Shown: positions 21,201 to 35,260, counted from the first letter of the stretch. The stretch: 64,000 nucleotides of DNA from Pirellula sp. (GCA_013822735.1 PNKZ01000001.1:1-64000); one strand, 5' to 3'. Numbers and translations are program-made. Notes: generated from the sequence alone by a model not told the origin.

Positions 21201-22856
21201 TTAAGGTTGCGAGGAAATACCCGCATCTAGACCTAGCGCAGCGCGATATTCGGCGGCGGCGATGAAGTACTCGGCGAGCGAGTCGACGACCAGGATGCGC
21301 GCGTCTGCAGTCGCCTGTTCGCGTAGATTGACGAAGAGAATATTACTGTTCCCTAGATCGAATTTCGTTCGTTCCGCGGCTCCCATTTGCGCCGCCAATT
21401 CCGCGCCTTCTTGCGCACGAAGATACTCTTCGTATGCCGTCTTCAACCCGACTAAGGCAAAACGAACGTCGGCCTGTACCCGCTCCAAGGCGAACTGCTC
21501 TTGGGCACGTATTTGCGTCAGCGCGGCTTCGGTACTGCGAATTTGCCCGGTCGCCATGCGGCGTTGCATCGGCACGGCGAACAGCACGCCGGCTTCCATT
21601 TGAAACGGCCCTTTGTCGTTCTTAGGACTGGTGGGACCGCCGACGTCTTTGGCGGCGTCGACGACGGCGTTGAGTTGGGGAAGCGTGAGGTTCCGTGAGT
21701 AATTGAGCTCCACCAGCAGCTTGTCTCGCTGAATACGAAGGTAACGAGGTTCGGGCCGATACATGAGTGCGACTTCCACGTCGGTTTCGTAATGACTTTC
21801 CTGCGGCTCGCTAGGCTCAGGGAAGGGGGGAAGTCGCGCCGCCGAGGGAAGCACGGGAGCGCCGAATTCATCGCGTAGATAGAGCGAGAGTTCGACCGCG
21901 GCCTGTTGGAATTTTCGATCCGCTTCAATCAGTTTGGCCTGCCGCAACACGATGAGTCGACGATTGTCGAGCCGTTCGATTTCCGGCAAGATGCCGCGCG
22001 CAATCCGGTTTTCGATCCCCTCGACTCGCGCCTGGGCGAGTTCTAAGAGGTCGCGATTGATCAGATACCAGTGGCCTGTCGCAACCCACTTCCAGTAGTC
22101 CATGGCGGCATACTCCAAGAAGTAGATCCGCTGTTTGTCGATCGACGGCTCGGCCGCCACGACGCCGAGGTCGGCCTTGCGCATCGTGGCGCGTCGCTTG
22201 TCGATGGCGAGTCCCTGCAGCAACGATTGCTCATAGCCCACTTTGAATTCGCCGCCGTCATTGGTCTGGCGTTCCAAGTACCACGGCTCGAAGGAACCTC
22301 GGCCGATCCGATAACCGCCCCAAACTTTTCCGCCCGGCAGCGTGTACTGTTCCGCTTTGAAGGCGGCCCGATTGTTTTGGTAGAAGCCCAGCGCCTCGGT
22401 CATGTTCTCCGCTTGCACGTGGAGATCGTAGACGCCCCGCGAGGAGCGCTGCTCGCCGGCCGCGATGCCTCGTTCCTGGATGGCGGCGATCAGCAGCGGA
22501 TAGGAGCGCCTGACGGAATTCAGAACCTCGTCGAGGCCGAGCTCCTCGGACGTCGATTGCGGGGCGACGTTCTCCGCAATCGGCGTCGGTAGGACGTCAA
22601 CTTGAGCGTCTAAAACAACGGGTGTCGCGGTCGTCTCCGGAAAAGCTTGTTGCAGCGCGGAGTGCGGGGGAGGTGCGTCGGCTGAGGCGGAAGCAGGGCC
22701 CGTGAATCGTAGGTCGCCGGCCGACTCCGGCTGCGTTAGCGATGCCGGCGGAAGCTGCGCGAGTGCGGGGGCGCTTAAAGCGACGGCAATTACCGCCGCT
22801 GCAAACGTCCGTCCGGCAGCGTTTTTCCAGCCGTCGCTCATTCTAAGGAATCCCAT
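21201..22856 (-). CDS. TolC-family outer membrane efflux protein
   Basis: Long helical repeats (LAQARVEGIENRIARGILPEIERLDNRR; AAEYRAALG). Confidence 0.75.
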   Translation of the reverse strand: MGFLRMSDGWKNAAGRTFAAAVIAVALSAPALAQLPPASLTQPESAGDLRFTGPASASADAPPPHSALQQAFPETTATPVVLDAQVDVLPTPIAENVAPQSTSEELGLDEVLNSVRRSYPLLIAAIQERGIAAGEQRSSRGVYDLHVQAENMTEALGFYQNNRAAFKAEQYTLPGGKVWGGYRIGRGSFEPWYLERQTNDGGEFKVGYEQSLLQGLAIDKRRATMRKADLGVVAAEPSIDKQRIYFLEYAAMDYWKWVATGHWYLINRDLLELAQARVEGIENRIARGILPEIERLDNRRLIVLRQAKLIEADRKFQQAAVELSLYLRDEFGAPVLPSAARLPPFPEPSEPQESHYETDVEVALMYRPEPRYLRIQRDKLLVELNYSRNLTLPQLNAVVDAAKDVGGPTSPKNDKGPFQMEAGVLFAVPMQRRMATGQIRSTEAALTQIRAQEQFALERVQADVRFALVGLKTAYEEYLRAQEGAELAAQMGAAERTKFDLGNSNILFVNLREQATADARILVVDSLAEYFIAAAEYRAALGLDAGISSQP

Positions 22857-22892
22857 TTCTATTCGTTGCGCAATCGTTACTCAGTCCCATCA

Positions 22893-24365
22893 TCACTCAT
22901 CGTCGCCCGGCGATTTTTCTTTCTCCTTCTCTTTGCTCTTGGCCTTTTGGCCGGCCTTGTCTTCGTACGATGTGTGATAGGGATCGTGCCGATCTGGTTC
23001 GATACTCGGCGGGAAGCCGTTGAGCTGACGCCACAACTCATAGCCGAGCGTCACTTCGTTTAGGAGTACCCAACCGTTGCAACGGACGCCCTGTCGGAGT
23101 TGACGTCGTACGTCGCGAGTCGCGTCCACGTCGGTTCCCGGCCAAGGAGGCTCATTCGGATCGACGCTGGGAACGATCAAGACGCGAAATTTGCCGTGGC
23201 TGTTGGGCGCGGCGTCGACCAACGTAACCTCGCCGCCGAAGGTTCCCAGCGCGGCCGAAGGCCATCCCGCGGCAAACTGCACCGCCGGCCAACCTTCGAA
23301 TTGCAAGCGAACTCTCCGCCCCGCCGTAATCCAAGGGGCGTCGTTTCCGTCCACCCATAGTTCAACGGCTCCGGCCTCGTGGTCCGGCACGAATTGCAGC
23401 AAGGCGTCCCCTTGCGATACCTGACCGCCCTTTTGTCCCTGATTGGCCAGCAGTCGAACCACCGTACCGTCGCGCGGCGCCGTGATCGCCTGCATTTCAA
23501 AGCTCGCCAGTTCGCTTTCGGCCTTAAGAAGTGATGATTTTGCCGACGCAATTTCTCCGTCGGCCGACTGGAGCTTGGCCTGGGCCTCGACGATTTTTCC
23601 TTCAGCGTCGGTTTCGGCGTATTTAATGTAGTCCGACTTGATCGTGACTTCGCGGTTCGAGGCCGCCAAGTCGGCAGTCGCTTCCTCGAGGTCGGACGAC
23701 GCTTTGGCAAAGTACGCCGTCTCGATCTCGAGCTCTTGCTGCGAGGCCAGCTTGTCGGCCAATAGTTGGCGATAACGATTGATCTTTTGCTCCGCTTGCA
23801 ATCGCGCCGCTTGGGCGGCGATCAACTTTTGCTCGTCGGCCCGAACCTTTTGACGGGCCACTTCCAATTGGTTTTTTGCAATCGAAATCTGCAAGTCGCG
23901 CGCGGTCCGGTAGAACGCGATCTGCTCCTTGTAGGAAGCGGATTTGTCGAGCGCCGAAGATAGTTTGTCACGTGCCGCTTGCACGCCTTGTTGTAAACGC
24001 CCGAGCAACAACGGATCGTTGTCGCGAATCAGCAGCAACCGATCTCCCTGCTTGACCCGCGAACCCTCACGCACGTACCACTCCGCAACGATGCCCGAGA
24101 TCGTGGCTTGAATCGTCTGCGGCCGCTGGAGCGGGTCGAGAGCGATCACCTGACCTGCTCCCGGCACACTTTGTTGCCAAGGCACGAACAGCAGCGCCAA
24201 AGCCAAAAACACGAAGCTCGCGAGAAGTACGCGAGCCGCCCGACTAGGGAAGCGAGGGGTGAGCAGTAGCGCTAATGCTTCATCGGCCGCCGTCGCGAAC
24301 ATGGCCGAGGATGCCCCCTGCGTATCGGGTAGCGAGCGAGACGATGTGCGGCCGGAAGTTTTCAT
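22893..24365 (-). CDS. HlyD-family membrane fusion protein
   Basis: SGIVAEWYVREGSRVKQGDRLL...APRDGTVVRLLANQGQ lipoyl halves with coiled coil between. Confidence 0.85.
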   Translation of the reverse strand: MKTSGRTSSRSLPDTQGASSAMFATAADEALALLLTPRFPSRAARVLLASFVFLALALLFVPWQQSVPGAGQVIALDPLQRPQTIQATISGIVAEWYVREGSRVKQGDRLLLIRDNDPLLLGRLQQGVQAARDKLSSALDKSASYKEQIAFYRTARDLQISIAKNQLEVARQKVRADEQKLIAAQAARLQAEQKINRYRQLLADKLASQQELEIETAYFAKASSDLEEATADLAASNREVTIKSDYIKYAETDAEGKIVEAQAKLQSADGEIASAKSSLLKAESELASFEMQAITAPRDGTVVRLLANQGQKGGQVSQGDALLQFVPDHEAGAVELWVDGNDAPWITAGRRVRLQFEGWPAVQFAAGWPSAALGTFGGEVTLVDAAPNSHGKFRVLIVPSVDPNEPPWPGTDVDATRDVRRQLRQGVRCNGWVLLNEVTLGYELWRQLNGFPPSIEPDRHDPYHTSYEDKAGQKAKSKEKEKEKSPGDDE

Positions 24366-26140
24366 ACCGGATATCCTCCGCTCTTTGTCTCCGGAGCCTC
24401 GAGGCGGTATAAGTCATCACAGAGTTCCGCAAGTTCGGAATTGGCGGTCAGGAGCAGCAGCGTCGAAGGATATTCTTCTCGGATGCGTATCCAGATCGGC
24501 CGGCGTCGATCTTCATCGATTGCATCCAGACAACCATCGAGAATCAATAGCCGCGGCCGTCCGGCCAGCGCTCGTGCTAACAGCAATCTTCTCGTTTGTC
24601 CGGAGGAGAGCGGCCTCCCATGAGTCGTCAGTCGCGTCTCCAACCCTTCGGGGAGTGCGCTTACGACATCGAGTAACTCGACGGCGAGGAGAGCCCGACG
24701 CACCTCTTCGGCCGTGACGTGGGGTCGCCCCAGTCGGACATTGTCCAAGATCGTCGCTTCGACGATTCCTCCTGCTCCCGCAAGCGCGGCCCTTTCGCGT
24801 AAGATTTGCGGCTGCCATTGCCGCAAGTCGACGCCGTCGATTTCCACCGATCCCTCAACGGCGGAGCGGCGCGCCGTGAGCACTTCCGCCAGCAACGACT
24901 TGCCCGCACCCTCGCCGCCGATGATCGCCGCCGACATGCCGGGGCGCACCGTAAGATCGATAGGCTTGGCACAGGGCTTTGCGGCGCTTGCAGCCGCGGA
25001 AAGAGCAACGATGCGTACCGTCGCCCCCGCCGGATCGCCGGCGGGGATCTCGCCGTCCTCTCGATCGAGCGGCAGGTCGTCGAAGCCGCCCAGCTTGTCG
25101 ACGGCGGCCATGAGATCGTAGAAGTTTTCCAGATACTTGCCGATCTTCGCCACCGATCCGGTAACGACGGCGATGATCAATTCCGCGGCGACAAGTTGTC
25201 CGAGCGTCATCTGTCCGACCAGCACTAACCAGCCGCCGATGCCGAGCATCATCACGACGGCGATAACTTGTAAGAACCAACCGCCGATCGACTGTCGGAA
25301 CACGACGCGAAAATGATCGCTTCGAGCTTGGAGATAGCGGAGCGTTAAAGTTCCCGCCACGCCGTGCGCCAGCCGGCCCGCGGAATGCGTTTGAAATGCC
25401 CCGTCGCACCGTACGATCTCTTCCAGCCATCCGGCGACCGCATACTTGGCGATTGATTCGTTAATGCCGGTCGCAATTCCGCGCTTCAAGCCGCCGAGCA
25501 GGAGCAGCACGATGGCGAGCAACAAGCCGACGTCAAACGCGAGCAGCACCGGGTGGTAAAACGCCAGCACGATCATGCCGATGGCGGCGGTCAAAATGAT
25601 TGAGATTCCGTCGAGCAGCAAGATCGAGACGACCTTCTGAACCGTTACGATCTCAAAAAAGCGATTGACGGTTTTAGCCGCATCTTGCGATTCCCAAGCG
25701 GCGCTCTGCACCAGCGGCAGCTTTCGCGCTAAGTCTTCCGTCGCGCGCGTAAAGAGCCGACGTTGAATTAATTCTGCGAGGTAATACTGTAGCGCGATCA
25801 TGCCCGCCGACAGAGTGAGGCAGGCGCAAAGTATCAATGCCAGCACGATAATCGGCTGGAGAAGCCCGCCGAAAGCGACGCTGTTCACCAGCGCTTCCAC
25901 GGCAATCGGCGACGCCAAGCTCAAAGTTCCGACCGCGACCGCAAAGAGCACAATAAGTCGGATGTCTTGGGAATCGGCCTGAACCAATTTCCAAAGTCGT
26001 GCGGTTCGCGATCGTCGGGAATGAGCGAGAGCGTGGTGCCCGTGATTCGAAGCCGCGAAGCGCGCCAAGTCGCTCGCCGGCGGCTCGTGCGTCGATGCAG
26101 TCGCGTCTAAGTCTGAACGAATTGCGGAATGGTTGGTCAC
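24362..26140 (-). CDS. ABC transporter, fused permease/ATPase; overlaps HlyD start
   Basis: [14 protein letters not shown] Walker A-like, [32 protein letters not shown] signature/Walker B. Confidence 0.88.
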   Translation of the reverse strand: MTNHSAIRSDLDATASTHEPPASDLARFAASNHGHHALAHSRRSRTARLWKLVQADSQDIRLIVLFAVAVGTLSLASPIAVEALVNSVAFGGLLQPIIVLALILCACLTLSAGMIALQYYLAELIQRRLFTRATEDLARKLPLVQSAAWESQDAAKTVNRFFEIVTVQKVVSILLLDGISIILTAAIGMIVLAFYHPVLLAFDVGLLLAIVLLLLGGLKRGIATGINESIAKYAVAGWLEEIVRCDGAFQTHSAGRLAHGVAGTLTLRYLQARSDHFRVVFRQSIGGWFLQVIAVVMMLGIGGWLVLVGQMTLGQLVAAELIIAVVTGSVAKIGKYLENFYDLMAAVDKLGGFDDLPLDREDGEIPAGDPAGATVRIVALSAAASAAKPCAKPIDLTVRPGMSAAIIGGEGAGKSLLAEVLTARRSAVEGSVEIDGVDLRQWQPQILRERAALAGAGGIVEATILDNVRLGRPHVTAEEVRRALLAVELLDVVSALPEGLETRLTTHGRPLSSGQTRRLLLARALAGRPRLLILDGCLDAIDEDRRRPIWIRIREEYPSTLLLLTANSELAELCDDLYRLEAPETKSGGYPV

Positions 26141-26546
26141 GGAACGCAGTAAACTTCAGAGCCGAGAATTGGGAAAGAGACACGAATCGATGAGGTGTCG
26201 CGACGGCAGCACTTCCGGACTTCCGCCGCCATCAGTCTCGAACCGGCTAGGTTCGACTGGCTCCCGGTCGGAATGCCGGCGATTCCGACAGTGCTAGCAA
26301 TAAGCACGGTCGTTCCTCTCGAGCGACTCTCTTCCTGTAGTTTTCGACAGCTCGACCTTGTCGACTGTATGAGTAATAACGGTGCCGGCACCGATTCACG
26401 TACACTTGGTCGGAAATAGCCTTCCCACTTCTTCTGCTCCATCGATCCCTGTTCGTCGTGGTCGATGAGCCGACCTTGGCGTTCGCTTGGGCGCGCTAGG
26501 GCGGGGCCGCACACCGCGTTGTAACGAAGCAGGTTTCAGGCTGATT

Positions 26547-26888
26547 TCACACGGAACCTGAGGCGGATCGCCGACCTTCCCGCATTCGCACAAACTCCAG
26601 TTTGCGTTGAACGAGTCTCCCGAGGCGATCTGCGGTACGGTCAATCAGCGGCAGTAACTCTGCGTCGTCATCCTGCACGACTAACCGGCCGACGCCGGCA
26701 ACTTTCGCGACGAGCCGGCAACGTTTATCGACACCGCCGGCACGCTCGCCGTTCACGTCGATTAGTCCCGCTTCGATCCGTTCGATCTTGGGGGCGAAGC
26801 GGCTCACGGCGAACATCAGACGTCGTTCCAGGTAAGCCCGCGTTTCCGCGCTCAACTCCATGCGGTGGGAGAAGATGGACAGCTTCAT
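26547..26888 (-). CDS. HPF/RaiA-like ribosome-associated protein
   Basis: MKLSIFSHRMELSAETRAYLERRLMFAVSRFAPKIERIEAGLIDVNGERAGGVDKRCRL. Confidence 0.7.
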   Translation of the reverse strand: MKLSIFSHRMELSAETRAYLERRLMFAVSRFAPKIERIEAGLIDVNGERAGGVDKRCRLVAKVAGVGRLVVQDDDAELLPLIDRTADRLGRLVQRKLEFVRMREGRRSASGSV

Positions 26889-27038
26889 CGTCACGCTCCT
26901 AGAGAGAGGAATGGTTTGTTTGCTAAGCGGTCGCCTCTCGGCAAGTTCCGCACCAGTATTCATACGGCAGCCGCGGCCGATCAGATGATCGGAATATTAC
27001 GCACGACTCATCGGATTATCCGATGTTATAATCGGGCC

Positions 27039-27965
27039 ATGAGAAATCTCGATTACGGGCAGTTGCACACGTTCTGGACGGTCGCGAAAGAGGGGGGCGT
27101 CACGCGCGCCTCGGCGAAACTCTTTCTCGCGCAGCCGACCGTTAGCGGGCAGCTTCGCGCGCTCGAACGCGCAGTCGGCGAACCGCTCGTCGCCCGTTCG
27201 GGGCGCGGCATCGTGCTGACCGAGTGCGGTCGGCACGTTTTTCAATATGCCGAAGAAATCTTCGCGCTGGGCCGCGAAATGCTGGAAGGACTTCGCGGCG
27301 CCGCGCCGCGTCGTCTGCCGCGCGTCGTCGTGGGCATCGCCGACGTCGTGCCGAAGACCGTTTCCTATCGACTGCTCGCGCCCCTTTTAGACGGCAAGGA
27401 TCGCGTGCAAGTCGTCTGTCGCGAAGGAAAGCCGGAGGACTTACTGGCCGATCTCGCTCTACACCGGCTTGATTTGGTCGTAAGTGATGCGCCGGTACCG
27501 ACCGGTTCTAAAATCCGCGCCTACGGTCACCTCATCGGCGACTCCGGAATTACTCTGCACGCCGCCGGAGCCCTGGCCAGGCGTTATCGCCGCCGATTTC
27601 CCCAATCGCTTGACGGTGCTCCGTTTCTCCTGCCGACGGACAACACGATGTTGCGTCGGTCGCTCGAAGAATGGTTCGCCGCGACGGGAATTCGTCCGCG
27701 AATCGTCGGCGAGTTTGAGGATAGCGCCTTGCTGAAATTCTTTGGCCGCGGCGGAACCGGCGTTTTTGCTTCTCCGACGAGCGTAGAAGACGACGTCTGT
27801 CGCGTTTTCGGCGTCCGAGCGGTCGGGCGCACCGACGCCGTACGCGAGCGCTTCTATGCAATATCCGTCGAGCGGAAGCTGCGACACCCTTCCATCATCG
27901 CGCTTCTCGAGCATTCCAAGCAATCGCTTATTTCCAGGTCGATACCTCGGATGGCCAACGTGTAA
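27039..27965 (+). CDS. LysR-family regulator (NhaR-like)
   Basis: LDYGQLHTFWTVAKEGGVTRASAKLFLAQPTVSGQLRALERAVGEPLVARSGRG HTH. Confidence 0.85.
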   Translation: MRNLDYGQLHTFWTVAKEGGVTRASAKLFLAQPTVSGQLRALERAVGEPLVARSGRGIVLTECGRHVFQYAEEIFALGREMLEGLRGAAPRRLPRVVVGIADVVPKTVSYRLLAPLLDGKDRVQVVCREGKPEDLLADLALHRLDLVVSDAPVPTGSKIRAYGHLIGDSGITLHAAGALARRYRRRFPQSLDGAPFLLPTDNTMLRRSLEEWFAATGIRPRIVGEFEDSALLKFFGRGGTGVFASPTSVEDDVCRVFGVRAVGRTDAVRERFYAISVERKLRHPSIIALLEHSKQSLISRSIPRMANV

Positions 27966-28337
27966 CGTCGACCGATTCAAACGTGATCCCTACGAAACGG
28001 CAACCGTTCACTCCGTTTAAAACCCAAGCGCGTCGGGCAATCGCCGCCTTGAGTCATCCCCCGTAAATCCCGCTGCGACCCGTGTCGCCATAGCCGAACA
28101 ATCGCGTAACGGTTGCGGTTTTTTGGAGGCCGCTCGCCTTCAGAATCTTGTTGACGATCCAGGCGGCAACTACATTCGCGGTATGAGTCACGTTTCAAGC
28201 GAGGTTGTTGTGGGCGAAGTCGGCAGAGAATGATGTTCTTACTCTTCGGTCTGAGCCTTCGACGTCAACACGGTTCCAAGGCATTCTCTAGCCGGCGCCG
28301 ACGTTGTTGATCGGCCCGTTAGCTTTCAGGAATTTCC

Positions 28338-29285
28338 ATGCGCCCACTACTGCTCATTGCGCTGCTTGTTTTGCCTTCTACCGACTTGCTCGCGCAGCAG
28401 CCGCCTGAGGACGTCCGCCGCAGTGACATCCCGCCGGGCCTTTCGCCTGCCGAGCGCGAACTGATTCGGCAACTTGGTCCCGACACACCCCAGCCGGTAC
28501 CGCTTTGGCCGGGCAAGCCGCCGCAATTTCTCGAAAATGCCGCGCCGGAGGTCATCGCCGAGAATCAGACGATCAAGTGCGTGTCGGTGCCCACGCTCAC
28601 CCTTTACCTGCCGCCGGCCGACAAGCGCAACGGCATGGCCGTGGTCGTGTGCGCGGGGGGCGGATACGGCGGGCATGCCTGGAAGACGCACGTCGTCTAT
28701 GCCGCGCAGGTCTTTAATCCGATGGGCATCGCCGTCATCGGCCTCAAATACCGCACGCGCCCGCCGCACGTGCTGCCCAACTCCGGCATCCAGGCGCTCA
28801 CATTGCTGGATGCGAAACGAGGTATGCGCCTCGTGCGCCATCGCGCCGCCGAATGGGGCATTCATCCCGACAAGGTCGGGGTCGCGGGCTACTCGGCGGG
28901 GGCCAATCTCGCGATGAACCTCGCCGCGAACTTCGACCTCGGCGATCCTGCCGCCACCGATCCCGTCGAGCGCCTCAGCAGCCGCCCTGACTTCGCCGTC
29001 GGCCTCGGCACTTGGCATTGGCGGAAGCCGGAGAACCCATTTGTATTTAAGGCCAATTCGCCGCCGGTCTATCTCGTCCATGCGACGACTGACAAGCCGG
29101 TGGAGATCGCCACGAACATCATCGCCGATTTGAAAAAGCTAGGCGTGCCCGCGCGTCTCGATCTCTTTGAAGAGGGGGGCCACGGTGTCGGCAATCTCAT
29201 CCCTCAGCGCGTGAAAAACGAATTCCCCGGCGCGAAGTGGCCACAGCTGCTCGTCGAGTGGTTGGAGACGCTTCCGGGTGCATGA
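28338..29285 (+). CDS. Alpha/beta hydrolase, secreted esterase-like
   Basis: CAGGGYGGHAW, VGVAGYSAGANLAMNLA (GxSxG). Confidence 0.85.
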   Translation: MRPLLLIALLVLPSTDLLAQQPPEDVRRSDIPPGLSPAERELIRQLGPDTPQPVPLWPGKPPQFLENAAPEVIAENQTIKCVSVPTLTLYLPPADKRNGMAVVVCAGGGYGGHAWKTHVVYAAQVFNPMGIAVIGLKYRTRPPHVLPNSGIQALTLLDAKRGMRLVRHRAAEWGIHPDKVGVAGYSAGANLAMNLAANFDLGDPAATDPVERLSSRPDFAVGLGTWHWRKPENPFVFKANSPPVYLVHATTDKPVEIATNIIADLKKLGVPARLDLFEEGGHGVGNLIPQRVKNEFPGAKWPQLLVEWLETLPGA

Positions 29286-29504
29286 GAATCCTCGCCTTCC
29301 CGGCCGGCCTACGGACGTGCGGAAGGAACTGCGACTGTCTCGGTCAACGATGTCGGCGGCCGTGTCAGAGTCGAGTCGCCGGATGCGAAGGGGAAACTCG
29401 GCACGTTCGGCAACATCGCGAGCGCCTTCACCCGCCTGAAACGAGAAGCGGGCATCCGGACGCCGCTCAAACGTATCCGGAAGACGTCCGCGAATCGTGC
29501 GTCG

Positions 29505-30533
29505 TTACGGTTTGGAGAGCAGGATGATTCGGTCGGAAGCGGCCCCGGTTCGTTCGGGAACGGCCTCGGGCGGGGCGCGGCGGACGAAACTTGCAGCGAG
29601 GCCCCGTTGCTCGGCGAGCTTGCGGCCGGCGTCGGGGCCGAGAATCATCAAAGCCGTCGCCCAGCCGTCGGCCGTCAAAGCGTCGTCGGCCAATACGGAA
29701 ACGGCGGTGCCGGAGTGCGTGATCGGCGAGCCGGTTCGCGGATCGAGCAGATGGGCGTACCGCACGCCTTCGTAGACCAGCGCTTGGCGATAGTCGCCCG
29801 AAGTGGCGAGCGCGCCGTCGACGAGGTCGACGACGGCATAAAGCGATGCAGGCCGGCGCGGGTCTTCGATGCCGACGCGCCACGGCCGGCCGTCGCCGCG
29901 CCGACCGAACGCGCGAAACTCGCCGCCGAGTTCGACGAGCGCGCCGCGGACTCCGGCCGCTTGCAGCAACTCGACCAGTCGGTCGATCGCATAACCTTCG
30001 ACGACGGCATTCAGGTCGAGTTCGACGCCGGCGCGGCGTTTACGGATCGCCGGCGGGGCGGGGCGCAATTCCAGGTGCCGCCGGCCGACCGAGGCCAGCG
30101 TCGCGCGCACGGCCGCCGGCGTCGGGGGCCGCCAATCGGCCGTCGCTTCGTTCATGCGCCAGAGGCGGACAAGCGGAGCGACCGTCGGATCGAACGCACC
30201 ATCCGTTTCCTCGGCCAACTGCAACGCCTGTCGGGCGACGCGAAACAGATCGTCGGAGACGACGAGCCAATCGCCGGCGGGAGCGGCGTTCCAGCGGCTC
30301 AATTCCGACTGCTCCCGATAGAGCGAAAAGATTTGTTCCAGTCGTTCCAATTCGTCTTGCACGGCGCGGGCCAGCTCCCCGCGCTCGACTTCGGCCGCAC
30401 GATCGGCGAGCTTCACCGTGTAGCCGGTTCCCATCGCGCGGCCGCGGATCGCTTCGTCCGGCTCCGCGGCGGCGAGGAGCGTCGTGAGCGCCGCACAGGC
30501 GACCGGCAGCGCAATAGTTATCGTACGCCACAT
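29505..30533 (-). CDS. apbE: FAD:protein FMN transferase (ApbE)
   Basis: RGRAMGTGYTVKLADR; LEQIFSLYREQSELSRWN; ELGGEFRAFGRRGDGRPWRVGIEDPR. Confidence 0.85.
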   Translation of the reverse strand: MWRTITIALPVACAALTTLLAAAEPDEAIRGRAMGTGYTVKLADRAAEVERGELARAVQDELERLEQIFSLYREQSELSRWNAAPAGDWLVVSDDLFRVARQALQLAEETDGAFDPTVAPLVRLWRMNEATADWRPPTPAAVRATLASVGRRHLELRPAPPAIRKRRAGVELDLNAVVEGYAIDRLVELLQAAGVRGALVELGGEFRAFGRRGDGRPWRVGIEDPRRPASLYAVVDLVDGALATSGDYRQALVYEGVRYAHLLDPRTGSPITHSGTAVSVLADDALTADGWATALMILGPDAGRKLAEQRGLAASFVRRAPPEAVPERTGAASDRIILLSKP

Positions 30534-30551
30534 GAGCGAGCGGCTCTCGAG

Positions 30552-32270
30552 TTATCCGAACCAGAACATTGCCAGCCCGAGCGCCAGCCCCATCGCGGCG
30601 AAAGCGTCCGCACGGGTCAGGCGATCGCTGCGCGTGTGACGGCGCACGTAACCGAGGACCGCGCCGGTCGGGCAGCCGTAACGACAGTACCCGAGCGGCA
30701 GAAACAACGACGCCGCCAAGCCGACGACCGCGACCGCGCAGGTCGGCCAAGCAGCGGCCCGCCACAGGTAGGCGTCGAACGGCTCGAGATCGACGAGGCT
30801 GAACGACCATTCCCCGAAGGCGACGAGTAAGACCCACGCCAGCAGCAGCGGCCGAATCATCCGCAGCACGACGAGCAGACGCCGGGGGACGCGCTGTATG
30901 AGCCAACGTCGCGGCAGCAGCTGCTGCACCGCCCCATGGGGACAAATGTGCGAGCAGTAGATGTTGTGCTTCGTCATGATCGGCACGGCGAACGCGGCGG
31001 CCGATAAGACGACGAGCCCCAGCGCGCCGGTCCACGGTATGCCGCTTTGAGCCCAGCCGACGAACATCGCCAGCGACAGTAAATCGCCGTTGATGAAGCC
31101 GAGATAAACGATCACCAGCAGTTGATAGGCGCGCCGCAGTCGTTTGTCGGAGCGCCACGACGTGAGCCCCAGCGCGAGTCCGAGGCCGACGACGAGCAGC
31201 GTACCGCCGTTGCGACGTATCGATGCAAGCGAGGCCGCCTCGTCGGCTTGCCGTCGTTCGAGCGCCGCCGCCTGCTCTTGAGCGGCGCGCACCAGACCCT
31301 GGGCGACCGCCATGCTCGTCATCGTCGCTCCCGACACTCCTTCGACGCCCGCTTCGCGCAGATCGAGCGTCGCTAGTTGCTCGAGCGATTTCTTGTTGAA
31401 CAGGTTGCGAAAATATTCGTCGTCGCGGACGTAGCCCACGTACGGTTCGTTGTCGAACGATTTGCCGACGACGACGCCGACGATGGCGCCGTCGGGGCCG
31501 ATGCCGATTCGGGCCTCGCTGGGGCCTTGATAGCCGACGATCTCGTCGGCGGCGGGAGACGTGTGGAGAATCCAACCGAGCTCGCGGCCCGCGGCGTCGC
31601 GCAATCGCCACAGCGCCGGCAATGCCGCATCGCGCTCGACCGCCGCCGTTGCGGGAAACAGCGAGCGAGCGTCGGCGAGCGTCAGTGGTTCGGGAAACTT
31701 CAACGAACCTCCTTCTCCGCCGAGCCGACGGCGAAGGCTTTGCGCCACGGCGAGGCTCGTCAACGTCGCCCCCGCCACGCCGTCGACTTCGGCTTGCGCC
31801 GCCTCGTTCCACGAGCGGCCGTTCCACGACTTCAGAAACTTTGCGTGGCGGCGGATGAGCTCGACGTGATCGCGCGTGTCGCGGCTGGAAGCGATCGCCG
31901 CACCGACTACGCGCTCGGCTTCATCGAACACGATGAGCAGGTTCGTGGGGCCCGAGAAACCGAGGAAGCGGTCTCCCGAGGGGGACGTTTGCACGACGAA
32001 GCCGAGCGGGCGACCGCCCGCGTCGAGCAACTGTCGCCCGCCGTGCGGTTCGACTTCGCCGAGGCGGGTCGCCGCCGGGAGCAACGGCTGCACCAGGGCG
32101 ATCGCCTCGTCGGGAATCGTCGTCGAACTCGCGCGGAGGCTCCATCGCTCGTGGTGCGCATGCAGGAGCATTACGATGGCCGCAAGCAGGCCGACGCGCA
32201 GCGCGTGCACCGACCAACTCCGCCACGGGCGGGCGGGCGGACTTGCATCACGGGTAAAGGCTCGGCCCAT
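30552..32270 (-). CDS. NosR/NirI-like membrane protein: two FMN-binding domains plus polyferredoxin segment
   Basis: Two flavinylation-like motifs (DGVAGATLTSLAVA, EGVSGATMTSMAVA); Cys clusters CSHICPHGA and CRYGCPTGA; multiple TM segments. Confidence 0.82.
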   Translation of the reverse strand: MGRAFTRDASPPARPWRSWSVHALRVGLLAAIVMLLHAHHERWSLRASSTTIPDEAIALVQPLLPAATRLGEVEPHGGRQLLDAGGRPLGFVVQTSPSGDRFLGFSGPTNLLIVFDEAERVVGAAIASSRDTRDHVELIRRHAKFLKSWNGRSWNEAAQAEVDGVAGATLTSLAVAQSLRRRLGGEGGSLKFPEPLTLADARSLFPATAAVERDAALPALWRLRDAAGRELGWILHTSPAADEIVGYQGPSEARIGIGPDGAIVGVVVGKSFDNEPYVGYVRDDEYFRNLFNKKSLEQLATLDLREAGVEGVSGATMTSMAVAQGLVRAAQEQAAALERRQADEAASLASIRRNGGTLLVVGLGLALGLTSWRSDKRLRRAYQLLVIVYLGFINGDLLSLAMFVGWAQSGIPWTGALGLVVLSAAAFAVPIMTKHNIYCSHICPHGAVQQLLPRRWLIQRVPRRLLVVLRMIRPLLLAWVLLVAFGEWSFSLVDLEPFDAYLWRAAAWPTCAVAVVGLAASLFLPLGYCRYGCPTGAVLGYVRRHTRSDRLTRADAFAAMGLALGLAMFWFG

Positions 32271-32286
32271 GCGGAGAGCGCGATCG

Positions 32287-34578
<2,292 letters not shown>

Positions 34579-35260
34579 GATGGATGACGTCTCGAAGGGA
34601 TGTTTGCCGACGGGGTGATGCGCGCCGACGAATCGGCGCGGGCCGCAGCGGATCGTAACCCGGGACGCTCCGCAAGGCTTGAGCCGGGAACCGAGCCGCC
34701 GCGGAACAGACCTCAGTTTACCAACGGGCCCCGGCCCTCCGGGACTAGCGCGGAGGGGAATTTTCTTCGTTTTGTTCGCCCTCCCGCCGATTCCCGGGTT
34801 CCCCCGGCCGGTCGAAGTCCCGCCGGCTGTGATCCGAGGCGTTACGGCACCGCCATGATTGCTCTCAACCAACGATTCGGCCACGTCCCGGCAGCGAACA
34901 GCAGCAGTTCTCACGGCGTCCTGTCGCCCCGACATCGAAGGTCGTGCCGTCCAACATTCATGGCACGACCATTGCTTTGCGCCGGCGCGATCCGCAATAC
35001 ATCTCGGGCTCGTCCAAGCGTCGCTACGGATCAGCGCAAGAGAAATGGAAAGAGAAGCGGGACGCTGCGCCGCAGAGGAGTTTGCACAACGGCTCGGGCT
35101 AGTCACCGCCTAACAATACGCTGCAGTCGACTCGCACTCGGTTGTTCACGTCGCCCGCTTCGGTCGTGTTATAATCCGTATCGACTTGCTCGACGTCCGC
35201 GCGCCGGCCCGGAGAGGGAGACCGACGACGAAGCAGGGGCGACGAACTACCTGGCGGCCG

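Noticed and set aside
29607-30830. 407-aa plus-strand ORF antisense to apbE and the NosR-like gene
   Set aside because: High-GC shadow ORF with no recognisable domain; the opposite strand encodes clear ApbE and NosR-like proteins
30040-31827. 595-aa Arg-rich minus-strand ORF
   Set aside because: Out-of-frame shadow of the NosR-like and ApbE genes; low-complexity Arg composition
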